Numbered from the stretch's first letter, positions 35,327 to 45,066 are shown. The stretch is DNA of 64,000 nt from Clostridia bacterium (GCA_017431035.1 JAFRLW010000011.1:1-64000); one strand, 5' to 3'. Notes: generated by a model from the letters alone, not told the origin. Numbers and translations are program-made.

Positions 35327-35355
35327 TTGATTTGACATAAAAAAAGATGTATAAT
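35327..35355 (+). promoter_or_regulatory. Promoter for the miaB operon
   Basis: TTGATT (35327-35332), 17 bases, TATAAT (35350-35355). A better hexamer TTGACA overlaps at 35332 but would leave only a 12-base spacer. Confidence 0.65.
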
Positions 35356-35389
35356 AACAGAGTGACACTCTACATAAAAGGAAGACGAA

Positions 35390-36793
35390 ATGCAATACGA
35401 TTTTGAAAGCGGTGAGTATTCCGCAGAGCAAAGAGCATACGCCGCAAGGGTATACAATATTCTGAGCGATAAACGCAGCGAAAAGTGCAAAGCCTTAGTA
35501 GTGACCTTTGGTTGTCAGCAAAACGTCAGCGACTCCCAGCGCATACGTGGTATGCTCTCTCTTATGGGATATGATTTCACCGAAAAGGCGGAAGAAGCCG
35601 ATTTTATAATTTTTAACACCTGCGCCGTCAGGGAACACGCCGAGGATAGAGTTTTCGGCAACGTGGGCGCCGTTAAAAAATATAAAAAGCAAAGAAAAGG
35701 TATGATAATTGCCGTTTGCGGATGTATGGCGCAACAAGACCGCATTATCGAAAAGTTCAAAACGAGCTATCCGTACGTTGATATTGTTTTCGGCACGGGA
35801 GTGAGCGACCGACTGCCTGAGTTTGTTTATAAAAAACTGACCGGCTCTAAAAGAATATTTGAAAACGAACTGTCAAACGCCTCCGTTAAAGAGGGTGTGC
35901 CGATAAATCGGGATGATAAAATAAAAGGTTTTGTCCCCGTGATGTACGGGTGTGATAATTTTTGCACCTATTGTATCGTGCCGTATGTCAGAGGCAGGGA
36001 ACGTTCAAGAAAACCCGAAGAGATAATCAAAGAGGTTACCGATATGGTAAACTCCGGTTATAAAGAGGTTATGCTGCTCGGTCAAAACGTAAACTCCTAC
36101 GGCAAGGGACTTAAAGAGGATATCAATTTTGCAAAACTACTCCGTATGGTAAACGATATACCGGGTGATTTTCGTATCCGCTTTATGACCTCTCATCCAA
36201 AGGACTGCACAAAAGAATTGCTGCTTGCTATGAGCGAGTGCGAAAAGGTCGAACGCCATTTGCACCTGCCCGTTCAGTCGGGAAGCGACCGTATTCTTAA
36301 AATAATGAACCGAAAGTACACGGCAAAGGATTATTTATCGCTTATAAAAACAGCAAGGGAACTTATGCCCGATATATCATTTACAAGTGATATTATCGTT
36401 GGTTTTCCGGGAGAGACTTTTGAAGATTATCTTTTGACCGAAGAACTTGTGAAAGAGGTTGAATATTCTTCCCTTTTCACCTTTATCTACTCAAAGCGGA
36501 ACGGAACGCCTGCCGCAACAATGCCCGACCCTGTAAGCCGTGCAGAAAAAGGCAAGTGGTTTTCAAGACTTCTTGCCGTTCAGGACGAGATAGGACTGCG
36601 TCTTGAAAAGAACAAAATCGGCAAAACGCTAAGGGTGCTTATTGAGAGTGAGAACGACGGCGAACTTGTCGGCAAGGCAGCCGATATGTCGGATGTTACA
36701 ACCTATGGTGACCCCTCCCTTGTAGGAACGTTTTGCGATGTAAAAATCACCGCCTATGACCGTGGTCTTACAGGCGAAATAATAAAAAAATAA
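35390..36793 (+). CDS. miaB: tRNA-2-methylthio-N6-dimethylallyladenosine synthase MiaB
   Basis: Radical-SAM methylthiotransferase that modifies i6A37 in tRNA. The N-terminal Fe-S cluster motif is TFGCQQNVSDSQRI, followed by FNTCAVREHAEDRVFGN and AVCGCMAQ. The radical-SAM triad is in MYGCDNFCTYCIVPYVRGRERSR, and a TRAM domain ends the protein. Length is 467 aa. MiaA, which makes its substrate i6A, is encoded at 41.8 kb in the same block. The neighbouring ylbF product belongs to a family linked to Fe-S chemistry. Confidence 0.96.
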   Translation: MQYDFESGEYSAEQRAYAARVYNILSDKRSEKCKALVVTFGCQQNVSDSQRIRGMLSLMGYDFTEKAEEADFIIFNTCAVREHAEDRVFGNVGAVKKYKKQRKGMIIAVCGCMAQQDRIIEKFKTSYPYVDIVFGTGVSDRLPEFVYKKLTGSKRIFENELSNASVKEGVPINRDDKIKGFVPVMYGCDNFCTYCIVPYVRGRERSRKPEEIIKEVTDMVNSGYKEVMLLGQNVNSYGKGLKEDINFAKLLRMVNDIPGDFRIRFMTSHPKDCTKELLLAMSECEKVERHLHLPVQSGSDRILKIMNRKYTAKDYLSLIKTARELMPDISFTSDIIVGFPGETFEDYLLTEELVKEVEYSSLFTFIYSKRNGTPAATMPDPVSRAEKGKWFSRLLAVQDEIGLRLEKNKIGKTLRVLIESENDGELVGKAADMSDVTTYGDPSLVGTFCDVKITAYDRGLTGEIIKK

Positions 36794-36828
36794 AAAGTAA
36801 AACAATTGATTTTGAAAGGAAAACAGAT

Positions 36829-37227
36829 ATGACTATTTTAGAAGCAAGCAGAAAACTCGGAGAAGCAATTCAGAGCGATGAAAGATTTATCCGTTTTGCA
36901 AAGGCAAAACTCGCCAACGATAACGATAAAAATCTTCAGGAAAAAATCGGCGAGTTCAATACCGTTCGTATGAACCTTGAACGTGCCGGAAACGAAGAAA
37001 ACGAGAAGACGGATGAACTCAGGAAAAAACTTCGTGACGTATATGGCGAGATTATGTCAAGCGAAACTATGCTTGAATATAACAACGCTAAAGCCGAAGT
37101 TGACGCTATGCTTAATGACGTAAACAGCGTTATTTTGCAGTGTGTTGACGGTGCAGAGCCTTCAACCTGCGAACCTATCCACCACGATTGCGGCGGAGAT
37201 TGCGGTTCTTGCGGCGGCTGCCACTGA
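36829..37227 (+). CDS. YlbF-family protein with cysteine-rich tail
   Basis: 132 aa helical protein of the YlbF/YmcA (RicF/RicA) family. In B. subtilis, RicA, RicF and RicT form an Fe-S-containing complex affecting RNase Y, and ricA (ymcA) also lies beside miaB. Helical part 1-104; cysteines at 105, 114, 121, 125, 128 and 131, the last four in a glycine-rich CGGDCGSCGGCH end. This tail is more cysteine-dense than I expect for the family. A ribosome site (GAAAGGA) precedes the ATG. It sits between miaB and mutS. Confidence 0.85.
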   Translation: MTILEASRKLGEAIQSDERFIRFAKAKLANDNDKNLQEKIGEFNTVRMNLERAGNEENEKTDELRKKLRDVYGEIMSSETMLEYNNAKAEVDAMLNDVNSVILQCVDGAEPSTCEPIHHDCGGDCGSCGGCH

Positions 37228-37288
37228 TTTTTGATTTAACACTTGACTTGTTGCCTACAATAAGTCTTTGGCAAAGGGGATGTAAAAA

Positions 37289-39883
37289 GTGAAAGAACTT
37301 TCACCTATGATGCGACAGTATCTTGAGATAAAAGAGCAAAACAAAGACAGTATTTTGTTCTTCAGGCTCGGTGACTTTTATGAAATGTTCTTTGATGACG
37401 CTAAACTCGCAAGCGAGGAACTCAGCCTCACTCTCACGGGTAAAGACTGCGGACTTGAAGAACGTGCGCCTATGTGCGGAGTACCTTTTCACAGTTGTGA
37501 GGGGTATATAGCAAGACTTGTCGCAAAAGGTCATAAGGTGGCTATTTGTGAGCAAACCGAAGACCCTGCCAAAGCCAAAGGTTTAGTAAAACGTGACGTT
37601 ATACGTGTTATCACGCCGGGTACTGTCGTAGAGGGCGATATGCTTGACGAGAGCAGAAACAACTACCTTGCCGCCGTTTACGAAAAGGACGGCGCCATAG
37701 GCGTTTGTTTTGCCGACGCCTCAACCGGCGGTTGCTATGCAACCGAGATTTCGGGCGATACGGCAGGAGCAGGCATTTGTGACGAGATAGCCCGATTTTC
37801 CCCGAGTGAGATAATTTTAGAAGAAGATTTCAAGGAAAACAATGTAAAACAGTTTGTAAAATCACTTGAAAACACCGCCGTTACCGTAAGGGAAAAAGGA
37901 TGTTTTGATGTAAAAAAGCAATTAGAGGCCGTTTGCGATAATTTCGGCGTTAAGGCGATAGAGGAACTCGGTATCGGCAAAGATTCCGCCGTGGCAGGCG
38001 CTGTTTGCGCCGTGACCGATTATCTTATAGAAAACGGCAGGGGTGCAAAAATCACCGTTGACAGTTTAAGCGTTTACACAACCTCTCAATTTATGCGCCT
38101 TGATTATTCGGCGGTCAGAAACCTTGAACTTTGCACAACTATGCGTTCCGGCTCAAAGCGAGGTACGCTTTTGTGGGTGCTTGACAAAACCAGAACCTCT
38201 ATGGGCAGAAGACTGCTCACAAGTTATATAACCGAGCCGCTTTTGTCGGTTAACGAAATACTCCTTCGGCAAAACGCCGTTGAGGAACTTTGCGAAAACA
38301 TATTTCTTCGAGGCGAGGCGCAGGAATACCTTTCGGGTATCAGGGATATTGAGCGTATTATAACCAAGGTTATTTACGGAACGGCAAATGCCCGTGACCT
38401 TTTAAGCCTTGCCGACACTGCGCATAAGTTCCCCTATATAAAACAACTCCTTTCCACCGCAAAAAGCCGGATGCTTAAAGGGTGTTATAACGATATTGAT
38501 ACGGCAGACGATATAGTGGAACTTATCGACAATGCCATAAACCCCGAAGCGCCCTTTTTGCTGCGTGAAGGCAATATTATAAAAGATGGATACAGCGCCC
38601 CGCTTGACTCGCTTCGTCACGATATGAACGCCGGCACCTCAATACTTACCGAAATAGAGGCAAGAGAGAGGGAAAGAAGCGGCATTAAAAACCTTAGAGT
38701 AAGGTACAATAAAGTTTTCGGCTATTATATCGAGGTTACAAACTCTTTCCTTGATAAAGTGCCGGAAGATTATATAAGAAAACAAACGTTGACAAACTGT
38801 GAGCGTTTTATTACCGAAGAACTTAAAGAACTTGAAACCAGAGTGCTTACCGCTAAAGACAGGGCGCTCGCTCTTGAACAGGAAATATTCGGCAATATCA
38901 GAGAAAAGGTATCAAACTACGGCGAGAGTTTCAAAAGAACCGCCGCCGCTATTGCAAGACTTGATGTTATGTGTTCGCTTTCCGTTGTTGCGGTAGAGAA
39001 CGATTATTGCCGTCCGCTTGTGAATAACAGCGGAATAATCAGCATAAAGGACGGACGTCATCCCGTTGTTGAAAAGATGATATCTTCGCCCTTTGTTGCA
39101 AACGATACCCTGCTTGACCAAAACGACAACCGCTCGGCTATAATAACCGGACCTAATATGGCGGGTAAATCCACCTATATGCGTCAGGTTGCTCTTATAA
39201 CCATTATGGCGCAAATAGGCTCCTTTGTACCTGCAAAAATGGCGGAAATAGGAATAGTAGACGGCGTTTATACAAGGGTAGGCGCTTCGGATGACCTTGC
39301 AAGCGGAAAATCAACCTTTATGGTAGAGATGAGCGAGGTTGCCGATATTCTGAAAAATGCGACTAAAAACAGTCTTCTTATTTTAGATGAGATAGGCAGA
39401 GGCACATCCACCTTTGACGGTATGTCGATAGCGAGATCTGTGCTTGAATACGTCAATGATAAAAAGACGCTCGGCGCAAAAACCCTTTTTGCCACCCACT
39501 ATCACGAACTCACCTCTATGGAAGATGAACTCGGAGGCGTTAAAAACTATAATATCGCCGCTAAAAAGAGGGGCGACGATATTATATTCCTCAGAAGAAT
39601 AGTAAGAGGCGGCGCCGACGAGAGTTACGGTATAGAGGTTGCAAAACTCGGCGGAATACCGAAAGCGGTGACCGACAGGGCAAAACAAATACTTAAAAAG
39701 ATAATAAGCGAGGGCGTAGTGACCTATAAAACCGTCAAAGCGGCGGATAGTCAACTCCCTCTTGAAATGCAGGGGGCTGCTGATATTTTGGCGGAACTCA
39801 AAGACCTTGACGTCAATACACTAACACCCATTGAGGCTATGAGTGTGTTGTTCGACATTGTAAACAAAGCAAAATCTATCTAA
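37289..39883 (+). CDS. mutS: DNA mismatch repair protein MutS
   Basis: Recognises mismatches and recruits MutL. The mismatch-binding Phe-x-Glu is in GDFYEMFF near residue 30. Walker A GPNMAGKSTYMRQ is near 617-629, Walker B LLILDEIGRGTSTFDG follows, and ATHYHEL is the His switch. Length is 864 aa, normal for MutS1. The start is GTG with AAAGGGG (37273-37279). Followed by mutL 14 bases downstream. Confidence 0.97.
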   Translation: MKELSPMMRQYLEIKEQNKDSILFFRLGDFYEMFFDDAKLASEELSLTLTGKDCGLEERAPMCGVPFHSCEGYIARLVAKGHKVAICEQTEDPAKAKGLVKRDVIRVITPGTVVEGDMLDESRNNYLAAVYEKDGAIGVCFADASTGGCYATEISGDTAGAGICDEIARFSPSEIILEEDFKENNVKQFVKSLENTAVTVREKGCFDVKKQLEAVCDNFGVKAIEELGIGKDSAVAGAVCAVTDYLIENGRGAKITVDSLSVYTTSQFMRLDYSAVRNLELCTTMRSGSKRGTLLWVLDKTRTSMGRRLLTSYITEPLLSVNEILLRQNAVEELCENIFLRGEAQEYLSGIRDIERIITKVIYGTANARDLLSLADTAHKFPYIKQLLSTAKSRMLKGCYNDIDTADDIVELIDNAINPEAPFLLREGNIIKDGYSAPLDSLRHDMNAGTSILTEIEARERERSGIKNLRVRYNKVFGYYIEVTNSFLDKVPEDYIRKQTLTNCERFITEELKELETRVLTAKDRALALEQEIFGNIREKVSNYGESFKRTAAAIARLDVMCSLSVVAVENDYCRPLVNNSGIISIKDGRHPVVEKMISSPFVANDTLLDQNDNRSAIITGPNMAGKSTYMRQVALITIMAQIGSFVPAKMAEIGIVDGVYTRVGASDDLASGKSTFMVEMSEVADILKNATKNSLLILDEIGRGTSTFDGMSIARSVLEYVNDKKTLGAKTLFATHYHELTSMEDELGGVKNYNIAAKKRGDDIIFLRRIVRGGADESYGIEVAKLGGIPKAVTDRAKQILKKIISEGVVTYKTVKAADSQLPLEMQGAADILAELKDLDVNTLTPIEAMSVLFDIVNKAKSI

Positions 39884-39897
39884 AAGGCGGTGAAAAT

Positions 39898-41763
39898 ATG
39901 GCGGTAATAAACTTGTTGCCGAAATCAGTATCGGAACTTATAGCGGCAGGCGAGGTTGTTGAACGTCCTGCTTCGGTTGTAAAAGAAACGGTTGAAAACT
40001 CAATAGATGCAGGCAGCCGCCGTATAACCGTTGAGATTAAACACGGCGGAATATCCTATATCCGTATTGCCGATGACGGTTGCGGAATGGATAAAGAAGA
40101 CGTGCCTATGGCGTTTTTACGCCACGCCACAAGCAAAATACATACCGAAAGTGATTTAGACAGTATAGAAACGCTCGGTTTCAGGGGCGAGGCTCTCGCC
40201 GCCATTTCGGGCGTCAGCAAAGTTGAGGTTTTCACTAAAACCGAAAATGCAAATACAGGCACCCACTATATTATAGAGGGCGGCGCAGAGGTTGTTTTTG
40301 AAGAGGCAGGATGTGCAACAGGTACGACCCTTATTATAAAAGACCTGTTCTATAACACCCCTGCACGTATGAAGTTTCTCAAAAAAGACTCAACCGAGGG
40401 AACGGCCGTGCAATCGCTTCTTGAACGGATGGCGCTTTCCCACCCGGAAATTGCTTTTAAGTTTATAAAAGATACTAAACTCGTTTTCCAAACCGCAGGG
40501 GATAACAATTTGAGCAACGCAGTATATAGCGTGCTCGGAAGAGAGATACACAGCACTCTTATCCCTGCAAACGAAGAAAACAAGGGAATATCGGTTTCGG
40601 GCTTTGTTTGTAAACCGGTTTATTGCCGTGCTTCAAGAAACTGGCAATATACGTTTCTAAACGGACGTCTCGTTATTTCAAAAACCGTTATAGCGGCGGT
40701 TGAACAAGCCTATAAGGATAGCAATATGGTGGGCAAGTTCCCCGTGTTTATCCTTTTTATAAAACTGCCTGCCGGTATGGTGGATGTAAACGTTCACCCG
40801 GCAAAAACCGAAGTGCGTTTCAGCGACGAGAGGATTATATTTTCATGCGTTTATACCGCCGTAAAAAACGCCATATTCACCCTTGATACAAGACCGGAAA
40901 TAACCATAAACCGCAAACCCGATAATTTTTATAAAATGACCGCTGACGAATATCGTCAAACGGCGGTTTCGCTTGAGGATAAAAAGAGCGAAAACAAGAT
41001 AGACAACACACCTTTCTTTCGCAGCGAGAACACACCTTTCTTTTTAAGAGAGGATGTAAAAGAATATAAAAAACAAAATACAGTTAAAAACGAGCCTCTT
41101 ATTGAAACCAATAACGATACCGTGACAGAGCCTGCCTTTTTGGTGCCAAAAGAGGATATGCCTATAGCGGAGGCAAATCCAGAGGAGTACGACACAGAAA
41201 AAGAGGTCAGGCTTGTAGGCGAGGTTTATAATCTTTATATAATCGCTCAAATGGGAGATACCCTTTATCTTATAGATAAACACGCCGCCCACGAGCGTAT
41301 TTTATACAACAAGTTCAAAGCCGAAAACCGCATTGAAAGACAACAACTGTTAATCCCTCAAAGCGTCGGGCTGACTGAAGCGGAACATAGAGCCGCCGTA
41401 GAAAATGCCGACTTACTAAGCAAGGTAGGGTTTGAGGTTGAAGATTTCGGCGGAACAAATATACTTGTAAGAGAAATACCTGCCATGCTTGATAAATCGG
41501 ACATAGCGTCAACCGTTGCCGAAGCGGTTTCCACCATTGTTTATGGCGGAGAGGCAAATCTTAAAAGTATTGACGATATTTATCATACCGTTGCTTGTAA
41601 AGCGGCAATAAAAGCAGGGTATATAACCACAAGGGAGGAAATGCTTTCCCTTGCCCGCCGTGTGCTTGGTGACAGGGACGTTATGTACTGTCCTCACGGC
41701 AGACCGGTTGCCTATGCAATAAGCCGACGTGAACTTGACCGTTATTTCGGCAGAATACAGTGA
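39898..41763 (+). CDS. mutL: DNA mismatch repair protein MutL
   Basis: GHKL ATPase that coordinates mismatch repair. N-terminal ATPase motifs are GEVVERPASVVKETVENSID, DDGCGMD and GFRGEALAAIS. An acidic linker spans about 330-440. In the C-terminal domain the nuclease-type motif, usually DQHA-x2-E-x4-E, reads D-K-H-A-A-H-E-R-I-L-Y-N, so Gln is Lys and the last Glu is Asn. The zinc-binding CPHGRP is kept. Length is 621 aa. It overlaps miaA at the stop region. Confidence 0.95.
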   Translation: MAVINLLPKSVSELIAAGEVVERPASVVKETVENSIDAGSRRITVEIKHGGISYIRIADDGCGMDKEDVPMAFLRHATSKIHTESDLDSIETLGFRGEALAAISGVSKVEVFTKTENANTGTHYIIEGGAEVVFEEAGCATGTTLIIKDLFYNTPARMKFLKKDSTEGTAVQSLLERMALSHPEIAFKFIKDTKLVFQTAGDNNLSNAVYSVLGREIHSTLIPANEENKGISVSGFVCKPVYCRASRNWQYTFLNGRLVISKTVIAAVEQAYKDSNMVGKFPVFILFIKLPAGMVDVNVHPAKTEVRFSDERIIFSCVYTAVKNAIFTLDTRPEITINRKPDNFYKMTADEYRQTAVSLEDKKSENKIDNTPFFRSENTPFFLREDVKEYKKQNTVKNEPLIETNNDTVTEPAFLVPKEDMPIAEANPEEYDTEKEVRLVGEVYNLYIIAQMGDTLYLIDKHAAHERILYNKFKAENRIERQQLLIPQSVGLTEAEHRAAVENADLLSKVGFEVEDFGGTNILVREIPAMLDKSDIASTVAEAVSTIVYGGEANLKSIDDIYHTVACKAAIKAGYITTREEMLSLARRVLGDRDVMYCPHGRPVAYAISRRELDRYFGRIQ

Positions 41764-41765
41764 TT

Positions 41766-42707
41766 ATGGAAAAAATAGTTTGTGTTTTGGGACCTACCGC
41801 TTCCGGCAAATCGGGACTCGGGATAGAACTTGCAAAAGAATTTGACGGAGAGGTAGTTTCCGCCGACTCAATGCAGATATATAGGGGCGCTCATATTGCT
41901 TCCGCCGCCGTTTCCGAAAGCGAGGCGGACGGCGTACCTCATCATTTGCTTGAGTTTTTGGAAAGTGACAGCACCTTTACCGTTTATGACTATCTGAAAA
42001 AAGCCAGAAAGGTTATAGCCGATATACAAAAAAAGGGAAAACTTCCGATAATAGTAGGCGGAACGGGACTCTATATAAACGCCCTTTTAGACGGTATAAG
42101 GCTTGATAGTGAAACCGGAGATAAAAAGGTTAGAGAAGAACTTGAAAAAGAGTATGACGAAAAGGGCGGAGAATACCTTTTAGAACGCCTTAAAGAGTTT
42201 GATAAAGCCGCCGCAGAGAAACTGAATCCCAACGATAAAAAAAGAATTGTAAGGGCGCACGAGATATATAGGACAAGCGGTATTTCAAAAACCGAACAGG
42301 ATAAGCGGTCGCTTTCTTACGGTAAAGACTATGATTACACCGCAATAGGCATAACTTATTTTGACAGACAAAAACTATACGACCGCATAAATATGCGGGT
42401 TGATATAATGCTTGAAAATGGGCTTTTAGACGAGGCAAAAGCGGCGTACAAAAGGCGTACAGACTCAACCGCAGGATTAAATCAGGCGATAGGGCATAAA
42501 GAGTTTTTCCCGTATTTTGACGGTGAAATATCACTTGACGCCGCTATAGAAAATCTAAAAAGGTCTACCAGAAGATACGCAAAACGGCAACTCACCTGGT
42601 TTAATAAAAGAGAGGATATAAACTGGATATATGCCGATAGGGAAGATACACTTTCATCGGCACGAAAAATACTTGAAAGGCAGGGATATACCTTTGAAAA
42701 ACAATAA
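41766..42707 (+). CDS. miaA: tRNA dimethylallyltransferase MiaA
   Basis: Adds the dimethylallyl group to A37 of tRNAs, preparing the substrate of MiaB. P-loop GPTASGKSGLG near residue 8, DSMQIYRG, and IVGGTGLYINALLDG are diagnostic. Length is 313 aa from ATG 41766; a GTG at 41760 overlapping the mutL stop is an alternative. It ends the mutS-mutL-miaA run and overlaps the next gene by 14 bases. Confidence 0.95.
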   Translation: MEKIVCVLGPTASGKSGLGIELAKEFDGEVVSADSMQIYRGAHIASAAVSESEADGVPHHLLEFLESDSTFTVYDYLKKARKVIADIQKKGKLPIIVGGTGLYINALLDGIRLDSETGDKKVREELEKEYDEKGGEYLLERLKEFDKAAAEKLNPNDKKRIVRAHEIYRTSGISKTEQDKRSLSYGKDYDYTAIGITYFDRQKLYDRINMRVDIMLENGLLDEAKAAYKRRTDSTAGLNQAIGHKEFFPYFDGEISLDAAIENLKRSTRRYAKRQLTWFNKREDINWIYADREDTLSSARKILERQGYTFEKQ

Positions 42708-43899
42708 AATACTTCGTGCTTTTATTATAGGAATAGTCCTGCTTTTCTTCTTTCACCAAGCCTATTCTTATATCTTCAAACCGGTGAAAACCGAGAGCGC
42801 CGAATACATTGAAATGGTAGACGGCGTAACCGTAAACGGAGTAATTATAAGAGAGGAAACAATAGTAGAAAACAATACGTCCGGTGTTTTGCATTACGAG
42901 GTTTCGGACGGGGATAGAGTAGCCAAAGACGGCACTATCGCCAAAATATATGACAGCGCCGCAACCTCTTATACCGTCAGCCGTATTGATGAGATAACCT
43001 CTCAAATAAATGATATAAAGGCGCTTGAGGGTTATAACAGCGTTATAGCCGCTGACCTTAGCGTTGCCGACTCAAAGGTGAACGAGGCGCTTTCAAATCT
43101 TATACTTTCAACCAGAGGGGGAGATTACACATCCGCCTCATCGCTCACACAAAGACTGACGGGAACAATCAGTCGCCGTCAAATGATAACCGGTGAGCAA
43201 ACCGACTTTTCGGCAAGACTTAGCGAACTTGAAACGGAACTGTCTGCGCTTTCAGGTTCTCTGCCCTCGCCTTCGGGCGTGGTTTCGGCGCCGGTATCGG
43301 GATATTTTATTTCAAACACCGATTTGCTTGAAGAAACACTCTCCGATAAAACCGCCGAGGAGTTGACCCCCGATTTTATTAAAAATATAAAACCGGGCAA
43401 GAAAGAGAAAAACGCAATAGGAAAAATAGTGTCCGGCTATGATTGGCTCATAGCGGCGGGAATATCTCCCGAACAGGTTAAAAACTATAAAGTCGGGGAT
43501 GAACTGACCATTCATACTGCGATAAGCGGCGGAGAAGACCTTGCCGTCACCGTAAAAGCGATAAATATGTCGGAAGACAGAAGCGAGGCGGTTATAGTTC
43601 TTTCCTGCTCGAGTGTGAGTCGGGAACTTGCTTCTATAAGATACGGCGATTTTACTATAGTCAACCATACCTACAGAGGTCTGAAGGTCAAAAAAAGCGC
43701 CCTTAGAATAATCGACGGAAAAACCGGTGTTTATGTTCTAAACGGCGCCGTGTTAAAGTTTGTAAACGTAAACGTTCTTTATACCGATGACGATTATATC
43801 ATTTGTGAAAAGGACGATAGCAACAACGAGGGGCTTCGCCTTTATGATGACGTTGTCGTAAAGGGTAAAAAGCTCTATGATAAAAAGGTGGTAAATTAG
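42694..43899 (+). CDS. HlyD-like membrane-anchored protein in the sepF cluster
   Basis: 401 aa with a short cytoplasmic N-terminus, one TM helix (about 6-27) and a long extracytoplasmic part resembling HlyD-type adaptors: a lipoyl-like half motif (SGVLHYEVSDGDRVAKDGTIA), a coiled-coil-like stretch, and VSAPVSGYFISN. A TTG at 42694 is chosen as start because GGCAGGG lies about 10 bases upstream; an earlier in-frame ATG lies deep inside miaA. No efflux pump gene is nearby. It precedes yggS-sepF, so a role at the cell envelope or division site is possible (inference). Confidence 0.75.
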   Translation: MKNNKILRAFIIGIVLLFFFHQAYSYIFKPVKTESAEYIEMVDGVTVNGVIIREETIVENNTSGVLHYEVSDGDRVAKDGTIAKIYDSAATSYTVSRIDEITSQINDIKALEGYNSVIAADLSVADSKVNEALSNLILSTRGGDYTSASSLTQRLTGTISRRQMITGEQTDFSARLSELETELSALSGSLPSPSGVVSAPVSGYFISNTDLLEETLSDKTAEELTPDFIKNIKPGKKEKNAIGKIVSGYDWLIAAGISPEQVKNYKVGDELTIHTAISGGEDLAVTVKAINMSEDRSEAVIVLSCSSVSRELASIRYGDFTIVNHTYRGLKVKKSALRIIDGKTGVYVLNGAVLKFVNVNVLYTDDDYIICEKDDSNNEGLRLYDDVVVKGKKLYDKKVVN

Positions 43900-44600
43900 T
43901 GTTTAGTACGAGTGAGTTTGATAAAAATTATGAAATTATCAAAGAGAATATTGCAAAAAGCGCCGAAAAGGCGAAAAAAAGCGAAAAAGATATAATTCTT
44001 CTTGCCGCCACAAAAACGCAGGATATAGAAACAATAAACTACGCCATAAAAAGCGGTATAGAGTATATAGGCGAAAACAGGGTGCAGGAGTTCACCGCCA
44101 AGCGAGATTTTTACCTGCCCTGTCATAAACATTTTATCGGTCATCTTCAAACCAACAAGGTGAAAGATATTATAAAAGACGTCGAACTTATTCACTCGGT
44201 CGACTCATACCACTTGGCGTGTGAGATTTCAAAGCAGGCGAAAAAGATTGATGTTGTCGCAAATATTTTGCTTGAGGTCAATATCGGCGGAGAAGAGAGC
44301 AAATCGGGACTAAAAAAGTCTGAGGTAAACGAAACTCTTTATAAAATAGCCGAACTGCCCTTTATTTCCATAAAAGGACTAATGGCGATACCGCCTGTGA
44401 GTGAAACAAAAGACGGCAACGCTCCCTATTTTGACCAAATGTATAAACTGTTTATTGACAACAGGTGTGAAAATAAAGATAATATAAGTATGGATATTTT
44501 GTCTATGGGAATGTCGGATGACTATGAGTGCGCTATAGAACACGGCGCCAATTTAGTCAGAATAGGCACGTCCCTTTTCGGCAAAAGAATATACAAATAA
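43899..44600 (+). CDS. PLP homeostasis protein (YggS/PLPBP family)
   Basis: Single-domain PLP-binding protein with an alanine-racemase-like barrel. It regulates PLP and amino-acid homeostasis and has no known catalysis. PLP lysine is in LLAATKTQ; other markers are YIGENRVQEF, FIGHLQTNKV, LMSMGMSDDYECAI-like and VRIGTSLFGKR. Length is 233 aa. The start is GTG overlapping the previous stop (TAGTG), with AAAAAGGTGG upstream. yggS beside sepF is a widely conserved Gram-positive order. Confidence 0.94.
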   Translation: MFSTSEFDKNYEIIKENIAKSAEKAKKSEKDIILLAATKTQDIETINYAIKSGIEYIGENRVQEFTAKRDFYLPCHKHFIGHLQTNKVKDIIKDVELIHSVDSYHLACEISKQAKKIDVVANILLEVNIGGEESKSGLKKSEVNETLYKIAELPFISIKGLMAIPPVSETKDGNAPYFDQMYKLFIDNRCENKDNISMDILSMGMSDDYECAIEHGANLVRIGTSLFGKRIYK

Positions 44601-44616
44601 TCAAGGAGGATAAAAA

Positions 44617-45066
44617 ATGGGCATTTGGAACAACATTAAAAACATTATGACCATACCCGAAGATGATGAATACGATGAGGAGCAGTACACCGCCGAAGAG
44701 AGCGTAGAGGAAGAGGCTCCCAAAAAGGAGAGAAGTGAAACTCCTAGAATAATCAGGTCAAGAAGTACACAAAGAAATACGGCAGCCGCTCCCGGCTCTA
44801 TGCAGGTATTTTTGGCTCGTCCCGAAAGATTTGAGGACGTTACCGAAATCGCCGATAATCTTAATGCCGGAAAAACCGCTATTCTTAACCTTGAGGACGC
44901 CCCTCACGACGTTTCAAGAAGAATAGTTGACTTTTTAAGCGGTGTTGCATATGCTAACGGCGGCAATATGAAAAAGGTTGCAAAAAACACCTTTGTTATC
45001 GTTGCCCGTGGTGTAGATATATCCGGCAATTTCCCCTTTGAAGAAATGGGAGACAGATATATGTAA
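44617..45066 (+). CDS. sepF: Cell division protein SepF
   Basis: Membrane-binding FtsZ anchor. A short N-terminal amphipathic segment (MGIWNNIKNIM) and an acidic linker precede the SepF core (about 65-149) with MQVFLARPERFEDVTEIAD, NLEDAP and RRIVDFLSGVAYA. Length is 149 aa. AAGGAGG precedes the ATG. It is located between yggS and lspA, as in related Firmicutes. Confidence 0.94.
   Translation: MGIWNNIKNIMTIPEDDEYDEEQYTAEESVEEEAPKKERSETPRIIRSRSTQRNTAAAPGSMQVFLARPERFEDVTEIADNLNAGKTAILNLEDAPHDVSRRIVDFLSGVAYANGGNMKKVAKNTFVIVARGVDISGNFPFEEMGDRYM

Noticed and set aside
35332..35355. TTGACA plus TATAAT before miaB as a perfect promoter
   Set aside because: The spacer is only 12 bases; TTGATT at 35327 gives 17.
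37244..37265. Inverted repeat and possible promoter just before mutS
   Set aside because: Arms are short and imperfect; TTGACT to TACAAT spacing is 7 bases, so no promoter is supported.
42631..42693. ATG start of the HlyD-like gene deep inside miaA
   Set aside because: It would add an unlikely histidine-rich leader and a 77-base overlap; TTG 42694 has a ribosome site and places the TM near the N-terminus.
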